The notes under the pieces: model-generated | What the model saw: the letters and a program-made list of their open reading frames with translations, nothing else | What the model was told of the DNA's origin: nothing | The model's database searches: none | Source: Actinomycetota bacterium | GTDB taxonomy: Bacteria; Actinomycetota; Thermoleophilia; Gaiellales; Gaiellaceae | DNA: 12,523 bases | NCBI GenBank assembly: GCA_013697465.1 | Contig: JACCWU010000187.1 | Coordinates: forward strand, 1 to 12,523 | Direction: 5' to 3' | Shown here: positions 7,055 through 12,523 of the stretch, one piece after another | How the letters are laid out: every line of letters starts with the position of its first letter | How positions within the stretch are numbered: the stretch's first letter is position 1 | Program-made: the position numbers and the translations under genes

Positions 7055-8320
7055 TCAGCGAAGCGCGAGCACGCGATCTCGCGCCGCTCCCGTCCCGACG
7101 AGCGTCACCGGAACGCCCAGCGCGTTTTCGACGAAGGCGACGTACTCCGACGCCGCGTGAGGAAGCCCGTCGTCGCCGATCTCGGCCTGCCAGCCCGGGA
7201 GGGTCTCGAAGACGGGCCGGCAATGGTGGAAGTCGCTCTGATGAGCGGGAAAGTGCTCCGTCTCGGTGCCGCCTGGGAGGCGGTAGCGAACACACACGGG
7301 GAGCTCGCCGAACTCGGAGAGAACGTCGAGCTTCGTGAGCGCGAGCGAGGTGATCCCATTCACGCGCACCGCGAAACGGAGCGCCACCAGGTCGAGCCAC
7401 CCGCAGCGTCGCTCGCGCCCGGTCACCGTGCCGAACTCCTGCCCGAGCTCGCGGACGCGATCGTTCTCCTGCCCGGAGATCTCGCTCGGAAACGGGCCCT
7501 CGCCGACGCGGGTCACGTACGCCTTCGCAACCCCAAGGATCTCGTCGATCCGGTTCGGGCCGATTCCGAAGCTGACCGCCGCCCCGGCCGCGATCGGACT
7601 CGACGAGGTGACGAATGGATAGGTGCCGTGGTCGAGGTCGAGGAGCGTGCCCTGCGCCCCTTCGAAGAGGACGTGCTCCCCCGCCGAGAGTGCCTGGTCG
7701 ACGAGCAGCGACGTGTCGGCAACGTAGGAGCCGAGCCGCTCCGCGAAAGCGAGGTGCGTCGAGACCACCTCCTCGACGGCGAACGGCTCGAGCTCGTACA
7801 CACGCTCGAGCCAGACGTTCTTCTCCTCGACCGCGAGCTCGAGCTTCTGGCGGAGGATCTTCGGATCGAGCAGGTCCTGCACCCGGATTCCGATCCGCGT
7901 GGCCTTGTCCGCGTAGGCCGGGCCGATGCCTCGTCGGGTCGTACCGATCTGAAGCCTTCCGAGGCGACGCTCGCGGGCCCCGTCGAGCGCGACGTGCCAC
8001 GGCATGATCAGATGCGCGTTCCCGGAGAGGACGAGAAGGCCTTCGGTGCGGTGACCGCGGGCCTCCAGCTCGTCGAGCTCCGCGACGAGGACAGCCGGGT
8101 CCACCACGCAGCCAGCCCCGATCGCGCTCCGCTTGCCGCCGACGATCCCGCTCGGAATCTGTCGGATCTTGTAGGTCTCTCCGGCGACGACGATCGTGTG
8201 GCCGGCGTTGGGCCCGCCCTGGTAACGGCACACGAGGTCGGACTGCTGCGCCAGCAGGTCGACGATCTTTCCCTTGCCCTCGTCGCCCCACTGTGCGCCG
8301 ACGATGACGGTCGCGGGCAC
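7055..8320 (-). CDS. purA: Adenylosuccinate synthetase
   Basis: The 421-residue GTP-dependent enzyme joins IMP and aspartate into adenylosuccinate, which PurB (encoded nearby) then cleaves to AMP. The P-loop-like motif is GAQWGDEGKGK (8-18), with catalytic Asp13 and His41 (GGPNAGHT) at the positions used in E. coli PurA. The second signature GIGPAYADKA is at 131-140, and GTYPFVTSSSP follows in the IMP/GTP region. The length is normal (about 425-430). It starts with GTG 30 nt after the end of the transporter gene and has no ribosome site. A poor AACACT box lies 7 nt upstream, so it could be leaderless or read through from the transporter gene. Confidence 0.97.
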   Translation of the reverse strand: MPATVIVGAQWGDEGKGKIVDLLAQQSDLVCRYQGGPNAGHTIVVAGETYKIRQIPSGIVGGKRSAIGAGCVVDPAVLVAELDELEARGHRTEGLLVLSGNAHLIMPWHVALDGARERRLGRLQIGTTRRGIGPAYADKATRIGIRVQDLLDPKILRQKLELAVEEKNVWLERVYELEPFAVEEVVSTHLAFAERLGSYVADTSLLVDQALSAGEHVLFEGAQGTLLDLDHGTYPFVTSSSPIAAGAAVSFGIGPNRIDEILGVAKAYVTRVGEGPFPSEISGQENDRVRELGQEFGTVTGRERRCGWLDLVALRFAVRVNGITSLALTKLDVLSEFGELPVCVRYRLPGGTETEHFPAHQSDFHHCRPVFETLPGWQAEIGDDGLPHAASEYVAFVENALGVPVTLVGTGAARDRVLALR

Positions 8321-8327
8321 GCGCGGC

Positions 8328-8333
8328 AGTGTT
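8328..8333 (-). promoter_or_regulatory. Weak candidate -10 box for purA
   Basis: AACACT lies 7 nt before the purA GTG, keeping the leaderless geometry but lacking the initial T. It is offered only because the position matches the other promoters. Confidence 0.3.
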
Positions 8334-8350
8334 GCACGCGTCCGAGTCGG

Positions 8351-9716
8351 CTACACCGCGACCCGCGTGTCGGGTGACTCGACCTGCTCGACCGATCTTC
8401 CCTCGACCGTGGCGACCGTGGGCAGGCCGTGGGGGCAGCTGCTCTCGACACCGGCGCGCGCCCCGACGATCTGGTCGGCCGGCCCGCCGATGCTGCGGAT
8501 CCTGGCGAAGAGCGGGATCGCTCCAGCAGTCGCGAGTCCGCCGACCACGAACGCCGACGCGACTGAGCGCGCTTCGCCGAGCGCGCCCAGCCCGAGCTGA
8601 TAGCCGGTTCCGCCGGCGCCCGAGACCATCGAGTCGAAGGAGACGACGGTTGCGCGGCGCTCGCTCGGCACGAGCTGGTGGAGATAGGCCTGGCGGACCG
8701 CTCGTGACTCCGATCGCCCCCATCAGAACGAGGAGCGCGGGCAGCGCGACCCAGAACGAGCTCGCGAGTCCGATCGCGACCGCTGCAACCGTCTGGACAC
8801 CGCCGGCTGCGAGCAGGAGGGTCGAGCGCCGGCCACAGTAGCGCGATGCGACGCTGACGATTTGATTGCCGACGATCGTCGCGAGCGCGATGCCCGCCGT
8901 CACGACGCCGGCGACCCAGACGGCGTCGCTCACGAGCAGGTCGAGGAGGTACGGCTGCGAGGCGTAGAACGCCCAGCTGAGAAAGCCCATCTCGAGAAGC
9001 CCGGCGAGCATCAGGAGTCGCAGCGCGGGCTGACGCCACCCGAAGAGGACGCCGGCTCGGGCGTTGTCCGCGATTTCGACCGGCAGCCGCCGAACCGGAA
9101 CGCGACGTGGCGTGAAGCCGACGTCGTGCATCACGAAGAACGCGATCGCGAAGACGGCAGCGAGCAGGACCGAACGCACGAGGTACGGGACGCCCAGGTC
9201 GATCTGCCCGAGCAGCCCTCCACCGACGGTCCCGGCCAGCATCGCGGCTCCCGTCACCTGCGAGCCGCGCGCGAAGACGCGGTCGAGCACACCTCGATAC
9301 CCCGTCGCGTTCAGGGCGTCGACGAGCCAGGCCTCCATCGCGCCCGAGTAGAACGTGAAGCCGAGCGCCATCAGGACCGACGCGAGCGCAAACGCGACGA
9401 CACCGGCGTCGACCTCGGCCAGGCCGACGTAGAGGAGCGTCGACACGGCGAGCACCGACACGCTCGCGAGGAACGAGACGCGTCGGCCGAGAGTGTCTGC
9501 GACCACACCCGTCGGAATCTCGAAGAGGACCGTACCCAGCGAGTAAGCCGCATTGGCGACGAACACCTCGAAGAAGCTGAGACCCGCGTCGAGCAGGAAG
9601 AGCGTGTTGACGCCCCAGATGGCGGCCGCCGACAGGGTGTACAGCCCGGCCAGCGTGTAGTAGCCGAGTGTCGTGCGGCGACTACTGGCTTCCGATGCCC
9701 CTACGGCGACGTCCAC
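8351..9716 (-). pseudogene. Major facilitator superfamily transporter, one frameshift
   Basis: The reconstructed protein of about 455 residues is an inner-membrane transporter with many hydrophobic helices. The MFS loop motif GVVADTLGRR lies at residues 70-79, after the second helix, preceded by FEIPT. The first frame reads well to LLVLMGAIGVTS (residue 339). After position 8700 the coding sequence resumes in another frame as VRQAYLHQLVPSERRATVVSF and ends at the TAG at 8353-8351. The net shift is +1 or -2 bases at about 8699; the expected reading is TS-P-VRQAYL. Ignoring the shift gives a spurious 1051-residue frame running antisense to purA. This could be a real inactivating mutation or a sequencing/assembly error; the intact downstream frame favours error or a recent event. 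The GTG start at 9716 has a TAGGCT box 9 nt upstream. The substrate is unknown; the fold and operator-like neighbour suggest drug or metabolite efflux. Confidence 0.8.
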
Positions 9717-9725
9717 GGCCCCGCA

Positions 9726-9731
9726 AGCCTA
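9726..9731 (-). promoter_or_regulatory. -10 box for the MFS transporter
   Basis: TAGGCT is spaced 9 nt from the GTG at 9716, giving a leader of at most a few bases. No ribosome-binding site is present. Confidence 0.5.
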
Positions 9732-9752
9732 TGTACCGCGCTCCGCGATACA
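9732..9752. promoter_or_regulatory. 21-bp near-palindrome, candidate repressor operator
   Basis: TGTACCGCG-CTC-CGCGATACA has 9-bp arms with one mismatch around a 3-bp centre. It ends at the base next to the transporter's TAGGCT box, so a bound protein would block that promoter. Size and symmetry suit a dimeric TetR- or MarR-type regulator, though no regulator gene lies in the window. Confidence 0.55.
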
Positions 9753-9807
9753 CCGCTTTGACATCGAGCCGACACGGTCCGGGTACAAGAGACACTGCGA
9801 GGCGAGC

Positions 9808-9813
9808 TACGCT
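9808..9813 (+). promoter_or_regulatory. -10 box for the small membrane protein
   Basis: TACGCT (the same hexamer as at 1643) lies 9 nt before the ATG at 9823. A perfect TTGACA at 9758-9763 is too far from it to be its -35 box; that hexamer could pair with TACAAG at 9784-9789 only with an over-long 20-nt spacer. Confidence 0.45.
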
Positions 9814-9822
9814 TTCCGCGAG

Positions 9823-10080
9823 ATGAGCGCTGTCGGGGTCGGAGCAGCGACTGTCGGGATCGGAACCGCGATCGTCGTGCTCGCCATTTTCGTTCTCGTG
9901 ATCGTCGGAGGACTCCTGACGGTCCGCCGCCAGAACCGCATGTTCCCGAAGGGCTTCGATCGCACCGGCTGGACGCCCGAGCGCGGGCTGGTTCGCGACG
10001 AAGTTCACCTGGCTCGGCGGCGGACGAGGCTGAGCTCAGCCCCCGCGGCGCCGGCGCACGCCGCGCTACGCAGCCGCTAG
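9823..10080 (+). CDS. Small single-pass membrane protein
   Basis: The 85-residue protein is of unrecognised family. Residues about 9-33 (ATVGIGTAIVVLAIFVLVIVGGLL) form one hydrophobic helix, followed by the basic stretch TVRRQNR. That predicts an N-outside, C-inside single-span protein or an uncleaved signal anchor. The cytosolic tail has GFDRTGWTPERGLVRDEVHLARRR and an alanine-rich end. An in-frame extension upstream to 9673 is rejected because it would cross the divergent promoter region; the ATG at 9823 begins just before the membrane segment. The last 15 bases overlap the 3' end of dnaB on the other strand. Expression is plausible, conservation unknown. Confidence 0.6.
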   Translation: MSAVGVGAATVGIGTAIVVLAIFVLVIVGGLLTVRRQNRMFPKGFDRTGWTPERGLVRDEVHLARRRTRLSSAPAAPAHAALRSR

Positions 10081-11487
10081 ATCGGCGAACTTCGCGTACC
10101 GCCGCAAGAACGACAGCTTGACGGTGTCGGTCGGCCCGTTGCGGTGCTTCGCAAGGATGATCTCCGCGATCCCTTGTTGCTCCGACTCCTCGCCGAGGTA
10201 GTACTCGTCGCGGTAGACGAAGAAGACGAGGTCTGCGTCCTGCTCGAGGCTTCCCGACTCGCGGAGATCGGAGAGCACCGGGCGGCGGTCAGTCTTGGGA
10301 CGCTGCTCGACGGCCCGCGAGAGCTGCGACATCGCGATGATCGGGACGTCCAGGTCGCGGGCCAGGACTTTGAGCGCCCGTGAGATCTGCGAAACCTCCT
10401 GCACGCGGTTCTCGTACGTCGTTCCGGCGGTCATCAGCTGGAGGTAGTCGACGATGATCAGGCCGAGCGAAGGCTCTCTGGACTTGAGACGCCGCGCCTT
10501 CGAGCGCACTTCCATGATCGTCGTCGAGCCGCTGTCGTCGACGAAGATCGGCGCCTTCATGAGCCGGTCGCAGGCGGCGGTGAGGCGCGGCCAGTCGTCC
10601 GGGCTGAGCTTGCCCGTCCGCAGTCGCTGCAGGTCGACCTTCGCCTCGCTGCACATCATCCGCTGTGTCACCTCGGATTTGGACATCTCGAGCGTGAAGA
10701 GCGCGACAGGCGTCTCGTGCCGGACGGCGAGGTTCGTAGCGATCCCGAAGCCGAGCGCCGACTTCCCCATGGACGGCCGGGCGGCGAGGATCACGAGGTT
10801 CCCGGGCTGGAAGCCCGCGGTCAACAGGTCGAGCTCGCGGAAACCGCTTCGCACACCCGTGACCTCGACGCCGGCTTCGTAGAGCTGAGTAATGCGCTCG
10901 AAGCTCTCCTTGAGCAGCACGTCGATGGGAGTGAAGTCGCTCGTGACGCGTTGCTGAGCCAGCTCGAAGACGATCTGCTCCGCCCGATCGACGAGGTCGA
11001 TCACCTCGCCCGGCCGGTCGTGCCCCAGCCTCGTGATCTCGTGCCCGGCGCGGACGAGCCCGCGCAGCGTGGCCATCTCCTTGACGATGCGCGCGTAGTG
11101 CTCGACGTTCGAGGTGCTCGGGACGAGCGCTGCGAGCTCCGCCACACGGCCCGAGCCGCCGACGTCCTCGAGCTGCCCCCCCTCGTCGAGCTGGTCGGAG
11201 AGCGTGATCGCGTCGACGGGCTCGCCCTTCTTCCAGAGCTCGAGCGCTGCGAGAAACACCTTCGCGTGGCTCTCGCGATAGAAGTCCGACGCGTCGAGGA
11301 TCTCGGACACCGTTCCGACGGCGGTCGGGGAGAGCAGCATCGCCCCGAGGACGGACTCCTCTGCCTCGAGGTTCTGCGGCGGGACGAACGGGACGGCCGG
11401 GCTGGCTGTGCGGGCCGGATCGATCATGCGGGGGGCGACGGCGGCCATGGAAGGGGCAGTCAACCCGGCGGGCGCGGGTTCGTCCAA
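10066..11487 (-). CDS. dnaB: Replicative DNA helicase DnaB
   Basis: The 473-residue ring helicase unwinds DNA at the replication fork and binds primase through its N-terminal domain. That domain starts at PPQNLEAEESVLGAMLL (about 36-52) and is followed by a linker. The RecA-like C-terminal domain has Walker A ARPSMGKS (236-243), catalytic Glu267 in FTLEMS, Walker B LIIVD (343-347), the SQLSR motif (387-391), and KHRNG (447-451) with the arginine finger region. No intein interrupts the P-loop, a common insertion site in actinobacterial DnaB. The start is uncertain. TTG at 11487 sits 6 nt after TATCCC, like the leaderless genes here; ATG at 11448 or 11427 would only trim a disordered leader. 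It lies 210 nt after rplI, in the usual rpsR-rplI-dnaB order. Confidence 0.97.
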   Translation of the reverse strand: MDEPAPAGLTAPSMAAVAPRMIDPARTASPAVPFVPPQNLEAEESVLGAMLLSPTAVGTVSEILDASDFYRESHAKVFLAALELWKKGEPVDAITLSDQLDEGGQLEDVGGSGRVAELAALVPSTSNVEHYARIVKEMATLRGLVRAGHEITRLGHDRPGEVIDLVDRAEQIVFELAQQRVTSDFTPIDVLLKESFERITQLYEAGVEVTGVRSGFRELDLLTAGFQPGNLVILAARPSMGKSALGFGIATNLAVRHETPVALFTLEMSKSEVTQRMMCSEAKVDLQRLRTGKLSPDDWPRLTAACDRLMKAPIFVDDSGSTTIMEVRSKARRLKSREPSLGLIIVDYLQLMTAGTTYENRVQEVSQISRALKVLARDLDVPIIAMSQLSRAVEQRPKTDRRPVLSDLRESGSLEQDADLVFFVYRDEYYLGEESEQQGIAEIILAKHRNGPTDTVKLSFLRRYAKFADLAAA

Positions 11488-11493
11488 TGCCAG

Positions 11494-11499
11494 GGGATA
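11494..11499 (-). promoter_or_regulatory. Candidate leaderless -10 box for dnaB
   Basis: TATCCC, then CTGGCA, then TTG at 11487. The spacing fits the other promoters but the last base of the hexamer is C rather than T. Confidence 0.35.
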
Positions 11500-11529
11500 G
11501 GCAAGCCTCCCGCCCGATTGCAGCGAGAA

Positions 11530-11545
11530 CGGAACATACGTTCCG
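11530..11545. promoter_or_regulatory. GAAC-N4-GTTC palindrome, candidate LexA/SOS-type box
   Basis: CGGAAC-ATAC-GTTCCG has 6-bp perfect arms around 4 bp. The core GAAC-N4-GTTC matches the Gram-positive LexA box (CGAACRNRYGTTYC) except for the first base. It lies about 43-58 bp upstream of the dnaB TTG and is the most regular site in the dnaB/rplI gap. LexA binding is inferred from the motif only. Confidence 0.45.
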
Positions 11546-11570
11546 ATCTTATCCCCGGTGCCGGACGGCC

Positions 11571-11597
11571 TGTCTACACAGCGACCGTGGTTGTCAA
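11571..11597 (-). promoter_or_regulatory. Candidate TTGACA promoter upstream of dnaB
   Basis: A perfect TTGACA (11597-11592) and TAGACA (11576-11571) on the minus strand are separated by 15 bp, shorter than the ideal 17. If used, the palindrome at 11530-11545 would lie about 20-35 bases downstream of the start point, a repressing position. Confidence 0.3.
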
Positions 11598-11647
11598 GCC
11601 GGAAACACGCGCTCGGAGCGGGAAAAGCGGGCGATGGTCAACACCCC

Positions 11648-11668
11648 TGTGGAAACGTCTGTGGGAAA
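11648..11668 (-). repeat. Two DnaA-box-like repeats
   Basis: On the minus strand TTTCCCACA (11668-11660) and GTTTCCACA (11656-11648) each differ from the DnaA-box pattern TTWTNCACA at one position and are 12 bp apart. They could be weak DnaA sites or a simple direct repeat. No AT-rich unwinding region accompanies them. Confidence 0.3.
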
Positions 11669-11697
11669 GCACCGCACGGCGGACGGCCGCGAGAGTG

Positions 11698-12393
11698 TCA
11701 GGGGAGCTGCTCGCGCGGTGTCTCTTCGGACTCGCCCGGAGCAGCCGGGGCGGCTTCGTCGGCCCCTGCCTCGGCTCCAGCTCCAGCCTCTTGCTCGGAC
11801 GCTTCGTCGAGCTCGACCTCGGCGATGGTCTCCGCGATCACAGTCTCGGCCTCGGCGTGCGCGGCCTCCGAATCCGCCTCGGCTCGAGCTTCGGCCTCGG
11901 CTTCGGCCGCCTCGAGCGCCTCGAGCTCCTCCTCGGGCGGAAGCTCGCCTCCCTCCGGGACCACGAGCGTCTTGACCTCGACCTGCACGTCCTGGAACAC
12001 CTCGATCGAAATCGCATAGCGCCCGATGCGCTTGATGGGGTCGATCGCGACCTTCCTCCGGTCGACCCGCACCTTTCGGGTGCGCCAGATCTCGTCGATG
12101 ATGTCGGAGGGCGTCACCGAGCCGAAGAGCGCCCCGGTCGGGCCGGCCTTGACTTCGAAGCGAAGGACCGTCTTGGCGAGGAGCTCCGCGATCTCCTCGG
12201 CCTGCTCCGAGCTCCGCGCCTCGTGCTTCGCACGACCGGCCTCCACCCGGCGCAGCTCGGCGACACGGGAAGAGGTCGCAACCTCGGCGAGCCGGCGCGG
12301 CAAGAGGTAGTTCCGCGCATAGCCGCGTGCGACATCCACGACGTCGCCGCGCAGGCCGACCTTCTCCACGTCTTGCAGCAGGATCAACTCCAT
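11698..12393 (-). CDS. rplI: 50S ribosomal protein bL9 with long acidic C-terminal tail
   Basis: Residues 1-146 are a standard bL9: the N-terminal 23S-binding domain with GDVVDVARGYARNYLLPR (16-33), a long connecting helix (about 43-75), and the C-terminal domain with AGPTGALFGSVTPSDIIDEI. Normal bL9 is about 148-150 residues. Here residues 147-231 add an alanine/glutamate-rich tail with about 29 acidic and only 2 arginine residues, probably disordered or helical. The same frame stays open to the stop, so this is a real extension unless there is a sequencing error. ATG starts 4 nt after the rpsR stop, so translation is probably coupled; no strong ribosome-binding site is visible. Confidence 0.96.
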   Translation of the reverse strand: MELILLQDVEKVGLRGDVVDVARGYARNYLLPRRLAEVATSSRVAELRRVEAGRAKHEARSSEQAEEIAELLAKTVLRFEVKAGPTGALFGSVTPSDIIDEIWRTRKVRVDRRKVAIDPIKRIGRYAISIEVFQDVQVEVKTLVVPEGGELPPEEELEALEAAEAEAEARAEADSEAAHAEAETVIAETIAEVELDEASEQEAGAGAEAGADEAAPAAPGESEETPREQLP

Positions 12394-12397
12394 GGCG

Positions 12398-12523
12398 CTA
12401 CTGCGACACGTAGGGAAGGAGGGCCATCTCTCGCGCGCGCTTTACGGCCGACGCGACCTGCAGCTGATGCCTGCGGCACGCGCCGCTGATGCGGCGCGAG
12501 CGGATCTTGCCCTTCTCCGAGAT
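12398..12523 (-). CDS. rpsR: 30S ribosomal protein bS18, 5' partial
   Basis: The 41 C-terminal residues read ISEKGKIRSRRISGACRRHQ, then LQVASAVKRAREMALLPYVSQ and TAG. This is the diagnostic bS18 end (KIRSRRISG and KRAREMALLPY). The gene enters from beyond the right edge of the window. It precedes rplI by 4 nt in the conserved rpsR-rplI order. Confidence 0.95.
   Translation of the reverse strand: MSEKGKIRSRRISGACRRHQLQVASAVKRAREMALLPYVSQ

Noticed and set aside
6561..9716. A 1051-codon open frame on the minus strand
   Set aside because: Only its first third (to about 8700) is transporter sequence. After the frameshift it is Arg/Pro/Gly-rich low-complexity translation running through purA in the wrong frame and antisense to the NTF2-like gene.
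9673..9822. 50-residue N-terminal extension of the small membrane protein
   Set aside because: It would cross the divergent promoter region, including the 21-bp palindrome, and overlap the transporter start. The ATG at 9823 sits just before the membrane helix.
10717..12489. 590-codon plus-strand frame opposite dnaB and rplI
   Set aside because: Antisense shadow; it crosses two well-identified minus-strand genes and their intergenic gap and has no recognisable domain.

Overview
The window is a GC-rich, gene-dense bacterial chromosome segment carrying mostly housekeeping genes. The ribosomal/replication cluster rpsR-rplI-dnaB, the PurS/PurQ-type purine pathway, frequent GTG starts and many leaderless genes point to a high-GC actinobacterium. 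A deep lineage such as Thermoleophilia is my guess, made without any database comparison. I see no phage, transposon, CRISPR array, rRNA or tRNA gene.

Layout, left to right. (1) Positions 1-1957 hold the 3' part of a glyoxalase-like VOC gene (+), a GMC oxidoreductase (-) that has lost its catalytic C-terminus, and an unrecognised 100-residue protein (+). The last two are divergently transcribed. (2) Positions 2040-2082 hold three perfect 13-bp tandem repeats that begin at the purQ stop codon. (3) Positions 2075-6551 hold five purine genes on the minus strand, read in the order purD, purB, purC, purS, purQ. The last four overlap one another; purB has its own promoter. (4) Positions 6617-7049 hold a SnoaL/NTF2-like protein (+) behind an 11-bp perfect inverted repeat. 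(5) Positions 7055-8320 hold purA (-). (6) Positions 8351-9716 hold a major facilitator transporter (-) interrupted by one frameshift. A 21-bp near-palindrome beside its promoter lies between it and a small membrane protein (+, 9823-10080). (7) Positions 10066-12523 hold dnaB, rplI and the 3' end of rpsR, all on the minus strand. The 210-bp dnaB/rplI gap carries a GAAC-N4-GTTC palindrome and DnaA-box-like repeats.

Functionally, purD, purSQ, purC and purB serve the route from phosphoribosylamine to IMP, and purA with purB converts IMP to AMP. purL, the partner of PurS and PurQ, is not in the window. rpsR and rplI encode ribosomal proteins; dnaB encodes the replicative helicase.

I did not find an obvious new multi-gene system. 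The notable signals are regulatory. At least five genes start 6-7 nt after a TANNNT box and have no ribosome-binding site, so they look leaderless. A roughly 48-bp promoter-like element occurs twice with exact internal spacing. Two palindromes each end at the base next to a -10 box. Other points are tightly packed convergent gene ends, a truncated GMC enzyme sharing the palindrome CTAG as both stop codons, and a ribosomal protein bL9 with an 85-residue acidic tail.
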